Source: Arthrobacter sp. FW306-07-I (GTDB lineage Bacteria > Actinomycetota > Actinomycetes > Actinomycetales > Micrococcaceae). Taken from it: 64,000 bases of DNA. Positions within the stretch are counted from its first letter, which is position 1. Each line of letters starts with the position of its first letter. The translations under genes were made by a program, and so were the position numbers. The notes under the pieces were generated by a model. That model was not told the DNA's origin. It searched no databases and saw only the letters and a program-made list of their open reading frames with translations. This document shows, in pieces, positions 16,660 through 24,786 of this stretch. The DNA lies in assembly GCF_021800405.1 (NCBI RefSeq), contig NZ_CP084550.1, positions 248,001-312,000 on the forward strand, written 5' to 3'.

Positions 16660-17319
16660 TCAGTCCAACTCGCCCAGGCGCCACGCGTTGGCGGCGTGTT
16701 CCAGGTCCTCGGCGGTCTTCACCAACTGGTGCGAGTTCCGCGTCAGCTTGCTGGCATGTGCCTCGTTGGCGTGCTCGGCGCCGTCGGCGAGGGTGGCCTG
16801 CCCGAGCGCCACCACGCGGCAAAATGCGGCGGAACGTTCCAGCGCGACGTCGAAATCGCCGTCGAAGGCGCCGGAGAGGATGGCGTCCGCCATGCTGCGC
16901 ATTTCATCGGCACCGGGCGGCTCCGCGGCGCCGGCCACCACATTGGAAACCTGGGCGGTGTCCCTTCCGGCGCGGAAGTAGACGGAGATGCGCTCGGGGT
17001 CCCGGACGGTGGCGGCGCGGAGGGCGTAGAGGCGCCAGAGCGCGCCGGGAAGGGAGCGGGCGGGGCTTTCGGCCCACATCTCGGCAATGGCCTCCAGGCC
17101 CTGCTCGTCCGCGAGCTTTACCAGGCGTTCGGTGATCTGGGGGTCGTCGCTGTCGCGGCCGTGGCGGACCAGGGCCTGGGCGGCGAGGTGGGCGGCCTCG
17201 GACACGCGGGCGGGATCAGCCCCGCCGGCGAACGGTTCGAAATCCATCGGCGCGAAAGGCTTGGGCTTGTGGTGCCGGTTGCTGCCGCCGTACGGACTGT
17301 TTCCTGCTTGCTCGCTCAT
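16660..17319 (-). CDS. conserved hypothetical protein (219 aa)
   Basis: A soluble helical protein beginning MSEQAGNSPYGGSNRHHKPK. It has a short polar N-terminus, then Ala-rich helices, with no membrane segments and no catalytic motif that I recognise. The sequence pattern ('LADEQGLEAIAEMWAESPARSLPGALWRLYALR') looks like a helical-repeat or tetracycline-repressor C-domain-type bundle. It stands alone, with tRNA-Lys downstream on the other strand. Codon use is typical of the window. Function not assigned. Confidence 0.6.
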   Translation of the reverse strand: MSEQAGNSPYGGSNRHHKPKPFAPMDFEPFAGGADPARVSEAAHLAAQALVRHGRDSDDPQITERLVKLADEQGLEAIAEMWAESPARSLPGALWRLYALRAATVRDPERISVYFRAGRDTAQVSNVVAGAAEPPGADEMRSMADAILSGAFDGDFDVALERSAAFCRVVALGQATLADGAEHANEAHASKLTRNSHQLVKTAEDLEHAANAWRLGELD

Positions 17320-17529
17320 GCCCCCACGCTACTCCTGTGCCGGAGCGGAAATCGAGCATGTTTGCATTCGTCCCGCTCCGGCGGAAAAGGGCCTTCACCA
17401 GTTGGTTTGGGCGCACGACGGCGGCTCCCGGACCGGGTGCGAAAGACGCGGGAACCATGGGTTAGAGTATTAACGTCCAGAAATGGATCGGGCCGGACGG
17501 GCGGACACAACGTGTTGACCGGCCGGCAG

Positions 17530-17602
17530 GGGCCTTTAGCTCAGTTGGTAGAGCATCGGACTTTTAATCCGTGGGTCGTGGGTTCGAGCCCCACAGGGCC
17601 CA
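17530..17602 (+). tRNA. tRNA-Lys (anticodon UUU)
   Basis: 73 nt that fold as a cloverleaf: acceptor stem GGGCCTT/AGGGCCC (one G-U pair), D arm GCTC...GAGC, anticodon loop CTTTTAA with anticodon TTT at 17563-17565, T arm GTGGG-TTCGAGC-CCCAC, discriminator A at 17602. The CCA end is only partly encoded (ACC). A TAGAGT-type -10 lies at 17463-17468, about 60 bp upstream. Confidence 0.95.
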
Positions 17603-17610
17603 CCGTTTAC

Positions 17611-17641
17611 GCAGGTCAGAGCCATGTTGGTTCTGGCCTGC
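17611..17641 (+). terminator. terminator of tRNA-Lys
   Basis: The arms GCAGGTCAGAGCC and GGTTCTGGCCTGC pair (two mismatches or wobbles) around ATGTT, followed by AGGTGTTTT. It sits 8 bp past the tRNA. Confidence 0.7.
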
Positions 17642-17642
17642 A

Positions 17643-17894
17643 GGTGTTTTAAGAGCCAACCAACGCAAGCTGCGCCTGTGGGGCGGTCCACCCAGCCGGA
17701 GTGTCGACTGGAAAAGCAGCATCTGCCCTACTACTTTTAGGGAAGCAAGAACGCACGTCCCCCCAATGTGCGGAGCAGCTAAAGGGAAGCCCCTCACGGA
17801 TCGAGTCAAGGACGTGGGGGCCTTTCTGTTTCAGGCGGGCCCCTTCTGTTTCAGGCAAGCAGAGTCAAGCGGACAGCCTTCACGCTGGCGGCGT
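17643..17894. other. intergenic region with a 13-bp direct repeat
   Basis: About 250 bp without a credible gene between the tRNA terminator and the M23 pseudogene. TTCTGTTTCAGGC occurs at 17824-17836 and again at 17844-17856, 20 bp apart. An antisense frame over the tRNA (ending WGSNPRPTD) is a translation of tRNA sequence, not a gene. Confidence 0.4.
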
Positions 17895-18498
17895 TCACAG
17901 TGACAACACCGTCCCGTTCCGCGGCAGTCCTCCGGGGAAGGTGACGGGAACCGCAGACGCCTGTTGGGGGTTCGGGGAGTCCATGGCCTGCACGTGCAGA
18001 TGCGGCTCCGTGCTGTTGCCGGAGTTGCCGCACGCTCCCACCACTTCGCCGCACTCAACCCGTTGCCCAGGCCGGACCCTGACGCTTCCTTGCCTGAGGT
18101 GGCACAGAGCGACGAACAAGCCCGCGCTTTCGACAATCACGTGGTTGCCGGCCAGGCCCAGCCACCCTTCCCGGACACGCCGGGCCTGGGTTGCGGCATA
18201 GCCGATCGACGGAAACCCGCGGAAAAGCGGCGTGGTCAGCCTCTCCGTCGTGCGCGGCGCGCACCATGCCGGACACCGGCGCCGTGACAGTCCTGCCAAA
18301 CCCCACGAAGTGTTCCGGCGGCTCGGGCCGGAACAACGACGCCAGGGTGAACCGCGCGGACCGCCCGTTCCCGTCTACCGGCGTGAAGTCGATGGCGTAG
18401 CTGGTGCCCAACAACGGCGTCCCGTGGCTGGGAACCCGGTCCGCGGGGGAGTTCTGCACCCGCCAGGAGCCGGTGAACGGATACTGCAGTTCCACCAT
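17895..18498 (-). pseudogene. M23-family metallopeptidase, frameshifted
   Basis: Two minus-strand frames carry the two halves of one protein. From ATG 18498: MVELQYPFTGSWRVQNSPAD, then 'HGTPLLGTSYAIDF' (zinc-ligand region). From about 18226 to the stop at 17895: 'AGNHVIVES', then 'GACGNSGNSTEPHLHVQ' with the H-x-H ligand pair of LytM-like peptidases. Removing one T from the T-run (plus strand AAAA at 18223-18226) restores a continuous product of about 200 aa. There is no signal peptide. It may be a sequencing error, a genuine recent pseudogene or, less likely, programmed slippage. Such enzymes cut peptidoglycan cross-bridges or act as scaffolds. Confidence 0.7.
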
Positions 18499-18529
18499 TA
18501 CTCCAGGTCCAGGCGGCCGGGTTCAGCGT

Positions 18530-18871
18530 TCAGCTGGCTGGATCGTACTGGAACGCCCGCACTTCCTGGGCGCAGCGGCAGGCGGCGGCGATCTTCGCGG
18601 CCCAGTGCAGCGCAGCGTCGTAGCTGGGCAATTCCAGCACCGTGTAGCCGCCCTCGATCTGCGCTGTCTGGGGGTAGGTGCCCTCCGTGACGGTTCCGCC
18701 GCCGTCCACCATGACCGGCGGGACGCTCTCGTCGATGCCGCCGCCGAACACCCAGACACCCGCGTCCTTTGCCTCCCGGACCACCGCATGGGCCGCGTCG
18801 GCAACCTGCTGCAGGCCGCCGTCGGGAATGTCCATGACGCCACTGGGAAACGAGATCAGGTACTTGGTCAT
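18530..18871 (-). CDS. YciI/YCII family protein
   Basis: 113 aa beginning MTKYLISFPSGVMDIPDGGL. It is a small ferredoxin-like fold with the family's C-terminal pattern '...IEGGYTVLELPSYDAALHWA' and the conserved acidic/His environment. In actinobacteria such proteins are often encoded beside ECF sigma factors; here a LacI gene is divergent. ATG 18869-18871 has a good AAGGAG. The frame extends upstream to 19303 only as a shadow of the lacI gene. The biochemical role is unknown. The M23 pseudogene starts 31 bp downstream. Confidence 0.8.
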   Translation of the reverse strand: MTKYLISFPSGVMDIPDGGLQQVADAAHAVVREAKDAGVWVFGGGIDESVPPVMVDGGGTVTEGTYPQTAQIEGGYTVLELPSYDAALHWAAKIAAACRCAQEVRAFQYDPAS

Positions 18872-19019
18872 TGGGCCGGCTCCTTCTTTGCAGACGCGGA
18901 TGACCCCCATCCTTCCCATCGGGCAGGGGCAGTGCAAGCACCCATCCACAATCTGCGCTGGACACGATTTGCACCCGCGAGACACCGAGCCCAGCGGCCG
19001 CAACAGGCACAATAGGCAC

Positions 19020-20039
19020 ATGGCAAAAACCAGCAAGGGCCGGATGCCGCGCCTGGAAGACGTGGCCAAGATCGCCGGGGTCTCCCACCAGACCGTCTCC
19101 CGCGTGGTGAACAACCACCCCAACGTCAGCAAGGCGACGCGGGAAAAGGTGGAAGCGGCCATTGCGGAACTGGGGTACCGGCGCAACACCGCTGCCCGGA
19201 GCCTGGTTACGCGGCGATCGCAGACCATCGGAGTGCTGGCCAGCGAGCTCTCCCAATATGGCCCGGCCAACACGTTGGTGGGCGTCGAAAATGCCGCCCG
19301 CAATGCCGGCTACTTTGTCAGCATCGCCGCCCTGCGGGAAGTCAGCAGGGACGCCATCTCCGACGCTGTTGGCCACTTCATGGACCAGGCCGTGGACGGA
19401 ATCGCCGTGCTGGTGCCGCATTCGGAAACCCTGGCTGTACTGGAACAGATGAACCTCCCCGTGCCCGTGGTGGCCGTGGGCTCGGCAGGCAGTGCTTTGG
19501 TGAGCGGCGCCATGGTGGACCAGCGCGCGGGCGCCCGGCTCGCCGTCGAACATCTCATCAAGGAAGGCCACCGGCAGATCGGGCACATCGCGGGCCCGCC
19601 GGACTGGACCGACGGTGCCGAGCGTGCGGAGGGCTGGCGCGCCGCCCTTCGGGAAGCAGGGCTGGACGATTCCCTGCTGGTGGAAGGCGACTGGAGCGCC
19701 GGCAGCGGCTATGCGATCGGCCGCGGGCTGGCTTCCGCGCGCACTGCGACGGCCATCTTCGTGGGGAACGACCAGATGGCCCTGGGCCTGCTGCGCGCCT
19801 TCACGGAGGCGGGCGTCAAAGTGCCCGACGACGTCTCCGTGGTGGGTTTCGACGACCAGCCGGAGGCGGGGTACTTCACGCCCCCGCTGACCACCGTCCG
19901 CCAGGACTTCGAGGAGCTGGGCCGCCGCTGCATGGACATCATGCTTCAGGAAATCGAGTCCGGCGCCCCGGTGAGCTCCACCGTGGTGCCGCCCGAACTG
20001 GTCCTGCGCGCCAGCACCGCCGCTCCGGCCTCCGCGTAG
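19020..20039 (+). CDS. LacI family transcriptional regulator
   Basis: 339 aa. The N-terminal LacI helix-turn-helix reads 'LEDVAKIAGVSHQTVSRVVN' (residues about 10-30) with hinge 'YRRNTAARSLVTRRS', followed by a periplasmic-binding-protein-like sugar domain ending 'VVGFDDQPEAGYFTPPLTTV'. The start is ATG 19020 (MAKTSKGRM); the upstream extension overlaps the divergent YciI gene. No sugar gene is adjacent, so its target is not evident; the protein may act on a distant operon. The ribosome site is weak. Confidence 0.9.
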   Translation: MAKTSKGRMPRLEDVAKIAGVSHQTVSRVVNNHPNVSKATREKVEAAIAELGYRRNTAARSLVTRRSQTIGVLASELSQYGPANTLVGVENAARNAGYFVSIAALREVSRDAISDAVGHFMDQAVDGIAVLVPHSETLAVLEQMNLPVPVVAVGSAGSALVSGAMVDQRAGARLAVEHLIKEGHRQIGHIAGPPDWTDGAERAEGWRAALREAGLDDSLLVEGDWSAGSGYAIGRGLASARTATAIFVGNDQMALGLLRAFTEAGVKVPDDVSVVGFDDQPEAGYFTPPLTTVRQDFEELGRRCMDIMLQEIESGAPVSSTVVPPELVLRASTAAPASA

Positions 20040-20070
20040 GAGCTCCGCCCAAAAAAATCTCCATGAATGT

Positions 20071-20100
20071 GCATCCAAATCCGGCCCTGCGCCGGTAGTA
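20071..20100 (+). promoter_or_regulatory. candidate ECF-sigma promoter upstream of the DUF4397 gene
   Basis: GCATCC at 20071-20076 and CGGTAGTA at 20093-20100 are separated by 16 bp, 50 bp before the start codon. Mycobacterial SigK, whose partner is RskA, uses a CCATCC-type -35. The sigma/anti-sigma pair encoded downstream makes self-control through this site plausible but unproven. Confidence 0.4.
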
Positions 20101-20150
20101 GGGATGTCAGCAAAAAACGCCCGGCAGCCGGGCCGTTCAAGGAGATGGAC

Positions 20151-20987
20151 ATGCGCAACACAATCTTCACCGCAGGTGCCGGTGCGGCAGCCATTGCAGC
20201 CGCAATCGCTCTGGCCGGTCCCGCGAACGCAGCAGAGGGGGACGCCCAGCTTTCCGTCCTGCACGGGGTCCCCGGACTGACCGTGGACGTCTGGGTCAAC
20301 GGCGAGCGCACGCTTGATGATTTCGCCCCGGGAACCCTTGCCGGGCCACTGGCGCTTCCGGCGGGTTCCTACCAGATCGCCATCACGGCCGCCGACGCCG
20401 CCGACGCGTCCGCGCCCGCCATTGGCCCGGTCAGCGTCAACCTGGCCGCCAACGGAAACTACACCGCCGCGGCCCACCTGGGCGCGGACGGCAAGCCCAC
20501 CGCCAGCCTGTTCACCAACGATGTCTCCCAGATCCCGGCAGGCAAGGGCAAACTGACCGTCCGGCACGCCGCCGCTGCACCCGCCGTCGATGTCCTGGCG
20601 GGCGGTACCGCCGTCGTCACCAACCTGGCCAACCCGAACGAGCAAACCCTGACCCTGGATCCCGGCAGCGTCCCGGCCGCAGTCGCCGCTGCCGGTACTA
20701 CCACCCCGGTGATCGGCCCGGCGGACGTGGCGGTGGCCGAGGGGACGCACACCATCGTTTACGCCTGGGGCAGCCTGGCGGACCAGAACCTGAAGCTCGC
20801 CGTGCAGACCATCGAGGGCCTGCACTCTGCTCCGGGTTCGGTGCCGGGCGCCCTCAATGGTGCCGCTGATTCTGCCGGTGCGGGCTCCACGGTTGCCACT
20901 GCCGGATTCGGCCTGGCAGCCCTGGCCCTGCTGGCCGGGGCGGTGGGCGTAAGCCGGGCGGTCCGCGCCCGGCGCGCGGAGCTCTGA
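20151..20987 (+). CDS. DUF4397 domain-containing secreted, C-terminally anchored protein
   Basis: 278 aa. A Sec signal peptide (residues 1-27, ending in AGPANAA) is followed by two beta-rich DUF4397-type repeats ('LSVLHGVPGLTVDVWVNGE' about 31; 'LTVRHAAAAPAVDVLAGG' about 145). A Pro/Gly/Ala linker leads to a C-terminal hydrophobic helix (about 250-268) and a basic tail RAVRARRAEL. This is a cell-surface anchor layout without an obvious LPxTG. The ATG at 20151 is favoured by AAGGAG six bases before it; another ATG at 20145 overlaps that site. It is followed by a strong stem and a class F sortase gene, its usual neighbours in actinobacteria. Confidence 0.85.
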   Translation: MRNTIFTAGAGAAAIAAAIALAGPANAAEGDAQLSVLHGVPGLTVDVWVNGERTLDDFAPGTLAGPLALPAGSYQIAITAADAADASAPAIGPVSVNLAANGNYTAAAHLGADGKPTASLFTNDVSQIPAGKGKLTVRHAAAAPAVDVLAGGTAVVTNLANPNEQTLTLDPGSVPAAVAAAGTTTPVIGPADVAVAEGTHTIVYAWGSLADQNLKLAVQTIEGLHSAPGSVPGALNGAADSAGAGSTVATAGFGLAALALLAGAVGVSRAVRARRAEL

Positions 20988-21011
20988 CGCTCCTCTGGCA
21001 GGACGGTAGAA

Positions 21012-21051
21012 GGCAGGGGCCCGTCCGCGCACCCGCGGACGGGCCCCTGCC
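21012..21051 (+). terminator. 18-bp perfect stem between the DUF4397 and sortase genes
   Basis: Arms 21012-21029 and 21034-21051 are perfectly complementary over 18 bp with a 4-nt loop (CACC), followed by GGGTCTTCC. Expected to stop most transcripts leaving the DUF4397 gene, so the sortase/sigma genes would be expressed lower or from their own promoter. Confidence 0.75.
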
Positions 21052-21098
21052 GGGTCTTCCAATTGTTCGACGCACGGTGTTCCAGGGAGGCGGCAGGC

Positions 21099-21827
21099 AT
21101 GAAGGCAGGTACGACGACGGCAGGCGGCTACCGCCATCGACATCCCTTTGGTGCCGGCGCAGCGGCGCTGGTGGCTGCTGCGCTGGTTCTTTCCGGGTGC
21201 GCCTTCGGTGATCCCGCCACTTCCGGGCAACCGCCGGCTGTTGCGGCGGTCACCGGTGCGCCGGCCGCGCCCAACACCCCGCTGCCGCCCCCGGCTGCCG
21301 TTGAAGCGGCACCTTCCGGCCCTGCCGCAGCGCTGGAAAAGGCCATTCCGGTTCGGCCGGCCACTCCACCGGCCGCTGCTGCCGCGCCTCCACCCACCTC
21401 GCTCACCGTCGCCGGCACGGCCATCGACATGCCGGTGGTGCCCGGGGGAGTGTCAGCCGGGGGAGCGATGGAGATTCCAGACGTGTTCGACCGTGCCGCC
21501 TGGTACAAGTTCGGCCCCGCCCCCGGGGCCGCCGAAGGCGCGACCGTCATCGCCGGACATATTGACACGAAGTCGGACCGGGCGCCGTTTTCTGCGCTGA
21601 AGTCGCTCGCGGCGGGAACCGTTATCAGCGTGGGGCGGGAAGGCGCCCCGGCGGTCACGTACCGCGTAGTGGGCGTGGAGCTGATGGCGAAGGACAAGTT
21701 CGACGGCGCCTCCCTGTTCCGCCGCTCCGGCCCGCATGAACTCAAGCTGGTCACCTGCGGCGGCAAATGGCTGGACGCGCGGATGGACTACAGCGACAAT
21801 GTCATTGTCACCGCGGTCCCCGGATGA
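21099..21827 (+). CDS. class F sortase (lipoprotein-type N-terminus)
   Basis: 242 aa. A signal peptide with lipobox 'LSGC' (Cys about 30) is followed by a long Pro/Ala-rich linker to about residue 110 and then the sortase domain. The catalytic His is in 'IAGHIDT' (about 162), Cys in 'LVTCGG' (about 221), and the Arg in the following 'DARMDYSDN'. The short C-terminal domain is typical of class F. It would act outside the membrane on sorted surface proteins, but no LPxTG substrate is seen here. GGGAGG precedes ATG 21099. Its TGA overlaps the ATG of the sigma gene (ATGA), so the two are translationally coupled. Confidence 0.88.
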   Translation: MKAGTTTAGGYRHRHPFGAGAAALVAAALVLSGCAFGDPATSGQPPAVAAVTGAPAAPNTPLPPPAAVEAAPSGPAAALEKAIPVRPATPPAAAAAPPPTSLTVAGTAIDMPVVPGGVSAGGAMEIPDVFDRAAWYKFGPAPGAAEGATVIAGHIDTKSDRAPFSALKSLAAGTVISVGREGAPAVTYRVVGVELMAKDKFDGASLFRRSGPHELKLVTCGGKWLDARMDYSDNVIVTAVPG

Positions 21828-22471
21828 AACAGTTCCTGGATAAGCGGTGGCCCGCCATGTATCTCGTCGCCGAAGCCGGGAGGGAGCCGCCTGTGACGCT
21901 CCCCGGCCGCGCCTCCCCAGGATGGGACGACGGACTGACCGCATCCTTCCTGTCCGGCGATGAGCATGCGCTGGCGGCGGCCTACCGCGAGTTCGCGCCC
22001 CTGGTGCATACCCTGGCTCTCCGGTCCCTGGTGGACCGGGCGGCGGCGGACGACGTGACCCAGGAAGTCTTCATCCGGGTGTGGCGCTCGCGGAGCACCT
22101 TCAACCCGCAGGTCGCCCGGCTCCCGGCGTGGATCGTGGGGATTACGCGCAACGCCATCGCAGATGCCCAGCAGTCATCGGCCCGCGAAGTACGCAAGGC
22201 CCACGCCGCTGCAGGGGCCGGACTGGCTGCGGACCCCGGGGCGGGAACCGAGGCCGCGGAAACCCTGGCGGACCGGCTGCTCCTGGACGGCGAACTGGAG
22301 AGGCTCGGCGAGCCCCAGGGTTCCATCATGAAGCTTGCCTTCTACGAGGATCTGACGCACGAACAGATTTCGCGGAAACTGGACCTGCCCCTTGGTACCG
22401 TCAAGAGCCATATCCGCCGCAGCCTCACGCACCTCAGAAGCCGATTGGAGGTAGACCATGCCGCATCTTGA
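21824..22471 (+). CDS. ECF RNA polymerase sigma factor (SigK-like)
   Basis: 215 aa. Region 2 is visible as 'YREFAPLVHTLALRSLVDRA' followed by 'DDVTQEVFIRVW' (about 48-85), region 4 as 'LTHEQISRKLDLPLGTVKSH' (about 180-200). The start is ATG 21824, overlapping the sortase stop; its own stop overlaps the start of an RskA-type anti-sigma gene. This genetic pairing is the reason for the SigK-like label. It probably directs transcription of the DUF4397-sortase unit upstream. Confidence 0.9.
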   Translation: MKQFLDKRWPAMYLVAEAGREPPVTLPGRASPGWDDGLTASFLSGDEHALAAAYREFAPLVHTLALRSLVDRAAADDVTQEVFIRVWRSRSTFNPQVARLPAWIVGITRNAIADAQQSSAREVRKAHAAAGAGLAADPGAGTEAAETLADRLLLDGELERLGEPQGSIMKLAFYEDLTHEQISRKLDLPLGTVKSHIRRSLTHLRSRLEVDHAAS

Positions 22472-23267
22472 TCCGGAACAGTTGAGCCTCCTGGCGCTGT
22501 ATGACGACTGGGAGGACCCGGCAGGCCGCGAGCACCTCCGGGCCTGCCCACAATGCGCGGCCGACTACGCTGCCCTGCGCCGCACGGTGGAGGCGGTGAA
22601 GACGACGCCGGACACCAGCCGCCTGTCCGTCCCAGGCCCCCAGGTCTGGGCAGGAATCCACCGGGAACTTGGCCTGGGGGAGTCCGTCCGGGAGGACCCG
22701 CTGGCTGCGGAAGCCCAAAAGGAAGGCGGGGCACCGCCCGCCGCCACGCCGGCACCCGGGACCGCGCCGCCGTCGAACGTTGTTCCCATGCCCGCCCGCA
22801 CGGAAGGTGCCCGGACAAAACGTGACAGGGCGAAGGCCGCCTGGTGGCAGCGCCCCGGTGCGTGGCTGGCGACAGCGGCCGCTGCCGTCCTGGTGGTTGC
22901 CGGCGCAGTCTGGGCCCTGAACCGGCCGCCGCAGCCCCGGGAGCTGGCCGAGGCCCAGCTGACCCCGTTGGCCCAGCACTCCGCCGCCGGATCAGCCAAG
23001 GTGGTGGCAGCTGCCGATGGTTCACGCAGCCTCGAGGTCAGCCTGAACAAGGACGAAGCCAAGGGCTACCAGGAGGTGTGGCTGATCGCCCCGGACCTTT
23101 CCAAGCTGATCAGCCTTGGCGTCATGAACTCCACGTCGGGAACGTTCCCGGTGCCCTCCGGCCTGGACTTGTCCCAGTACCCGGTGGTGGATGTGTCCGA
23201 CGAGCCCATGGACGGCAACCCCGCACACTCCACCGTGAGCATCGCCAGGGGCACGCTTACGTCCTGA
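22458..23267 (+). CDS. RskA-like membrane anti-sigma factor
   Basis: 269 aa. The N-terminal zinc anti-sigma motif H-x3-C-x2-C reads 'HLRACPQC' (about 25-32). A single transmembrane helix lies at about 137-156 ('WLATAAAAVLVVAGAVWAL'). The outer domain matches the C-terminal part of anti-sigma-K proteins, ending with '...VSIARGTL'. It should hold the ECF sigma factor at the membrane and release it after proteolysis. Its start overlaps the sigma gene by 14 bp, and its 3' end overlaps the convergent membrane-protein gene by 11 bp. Confidence 0.87.
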   Translation: MPHLDPEQLSLLALYDDWEDPAGREHLRACPQCAADYAALRRTVEAVKTTPDTSRLSVPGPQVWAGIHRELGLGESVREDPLAAEAQKEGGAPPAATPAPGTAPPSNVVPMPARTEGARTKRDRAKAAWWQRPGAWLATAAAAVLVVAGAVWALNRPPQPRELAEAQLTPLAQHSAAGSAKVVAAADGSRSLEVSLNKDEAKGYQEVWLIAPDLSKLISLGVMNSTSGTFPVPSGLDLSQYPVVDVSDEPMDGNPAHSTVSIARGTLTS

Positions 23268-23733
23268 TGCTCGCCCGGGCCCATGCGGAGATCCTGCCCC
23301 ACTGGACAACAACGGCAGCGGCTGCCAGCGCAGCGCCCGCGTGCAGGTACAGCATCAGGTGGAGTGAGTGCGCGGCCGGAGCAACGGCCGACGACGACGG
23401 CACGTCCGCGGTGCTGCCGGCGCCATGGTCATGGCCCGGCAATGGGACGGCGGTGGCCGTTGAGAAGGCTGCCAAGGCAAGGTGCAGCAGTTGCTGGGCG
23501 ACGGCGGATGCCGCCAGGACAGCCCAGCCCGGAAGCTGCGGGGGCGCCAGCCGTTCAAAGAGCACGGCGCCCAGGCCCAGCAGCGCTGCCAGTGCCACCA
23601 CGATGCCCACGGCGGGTGACGAGCCTCCTCCCGCGACATGAGCTGCCAGTCCCAGTACGGTGGCCAGCGGTCCTGCCAGCGAGGTCAGGGCGCTCCCGCG
23701 GGTACGCGGGACGGCTGCCTGAATGCTTTCCAT
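23257..23733 (-). CDS. small hypothetical membrane protein
   Basis: 158 aa with about four hydrophobic segments (residues 14-35, 42-60, 68-92, 125-145) and a His-containing loop ('LPGHDHGAGS' and 'HSLHLMLYLH'). The His-rich outer loop hints at metal contact, but no family was recognised. The start is ATG 23733 with GAAAGGG upstream. It is convergent with, and overlaps, the anti-sigma gene. Confidence 0.6.
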   Translation of the reverse strand: MESIQAAVPRTRGSALTSLAGPLATVLGLAAHVAGGGSSPAVGIVVALAALLGLGAVLFERLAPPQLPGWAVLAASAVAQQLLHLALAAFSTATAVPLPGHDHGAGSTADVPSSSAVAPAAHSLHLMLYLHAGAALAAAAVVVQWGRISAWARASIRT

Positions 23734-23841
23734 CGGTCTGCCCTTTCGCCGCCCGGGTCCTCATTGTTCCCTACCCATCCCGGTGGGAGTGAACCGAAGA
23801 GGCAGGCAGGAATGGCCAGCAGGAGCAGCAAGAGGGCGTGG

Positions 23842-24786
23842 CTAGCGGCCGAAGTGGGAGTGCGGCGTGCCTTCCGGCAAGCGTTCAAGGATGTCCTCGG
23901 CCACCTTGCGCACCTTGATGTTCCGGTGGCTGGATGCCTTGGCCAGAATGGAAAACGCCTCCTGGTAGGAGCACCTGTTCTGGGCCATGATCACTCCGCA
24001 GGCCACATTGATGGAGGTGCGGCTGTCCAGGGCTGACCGGAGATCGGTGGCCAGCGAACGGGCGGCGTGCAGGTTGATGGCCATCTGCAGGCTTTTGGTC
24101 GCCAGGGCGGCGAAGGTGCGTGCTTCCGCGATGGCCTGGAGCGGGAAGGCCTTTGCGTCCTGGGCGAAGAAGGCGAGCGCGGCGCTGGACTCACCGAGCT
24201 CAGCATTGCCGGGGATCCCGTCGTCAGCCGGAACGTCCGCGTCAAGGCGCAGCCGCACCGCAAGGGCGCTTCCGAAACCGGCAGACTGCAGCTGGCTGGA
24301 ATATTGCTTCCACCGGAAGTCGCCGTTCCTTTGGAGTACCGCTACCGGATGGCCGCCGGACATCACATCGGTCACCGGCCCCTCGGCCATCTCGCGTTCC
24401 CAGTCCAGCAGGCGGACCACTTCCCCCGAGGTGCCGGTGATGGCCGGGCTGCGCTTGGGCTGGCGCAGCACCAGTCCGCAGCCGACGTCCAGGTTAGCGG
24501 TCCTGGCCACGTGCCCTGCGGACGCTGCCACCAGCAGATCCAGGGAATCGGACAGGGTCTGTGCGCCGTTGACCAGGTCCAGCAGGAGGCCCGGGTTCGT
24601 GGCCGCGACCTGGTCATGGCTGGCCTTCAACAGTGGGGTCCGGCCCCTTTGGAGGTCCGAAGGGGCGAAAGGGCCGGCGACGGCTGGGGGAGAGTCCTTG
24701 GTCTCGAAGGACTCCTCGTCGCCGGCCCCGCCTATTACCCGGGTCCTGTGGACCGGGAAACCTGGGCCTACGTGTCGTGCGTGCAT
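23842..24786 (-). CDS. GAF and ANTAR domain regulator
   Basis: 314 aa. The C-terminal ANTAR RNA-binding domain is clear: 'LDSRTSINVACGVIMAQNRC' followed by 'SYQEAFSILAKASSHRN' (about 250-300), a three-helix bundle that binds paired hairpins and prevents transcription termination. A GAF-like sensor covers roughly residues 60-230. Targets are not evident; no paired hexaloop hairpins were recognised nearby. The start is ATG 24784-24786 (MHARHVGPG) with AGGGGGTG upstream; the frame is open further, through intergenic sequence. It is divergent from the GH51 gene. Confidence 0.85.
   Translation of the reverse strand: MHARHVGPGFPVHRTRVIGGAGDEESFETKDSPPAVAGPFAPSDLQRGRTPLLKASHDQVAATNPGLLLDLVNGAQTLSDSLDLLVAASAGHVARTANLDVGCGLVLRQPKRSPAITGTSGEVVRLLDWEREMAEGPVTDVMSGGHPVAVLQRNGDFRWKQYSSQLQSAGFGSALAVRLRLDADVPADDGIPGNAELGESSAALAFFAQDAKAFPLQAIAEARTFAALATKSLQMAINLHAARSLATDLRSALDSRTSINVACGVIMAQNRCSYQEAFSILAKASSHRNIKVRKVAEDILERLPEGTPHSHFGR

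Noticed and set aside
17675..17684. CCTGTGGGGC, reverse complement of part of the tRNA T arm, as a possible attachment site
   Set aside because: Only 10 bp and inverted; no integrase or element boundary is present.
17564..17809. 81-codon minus-strand frame ending WGSNPRPTD
   Set aside because: The end is the antisense translation of tRNA-Lys, a well-known false protein.
18498..21230. 910-codon minus-strand open frame
   Set aside because: It runs antisense to the LacI and DUF4397 genes and has a composition typical of a GC-rich shadow frame; no domain is visible.
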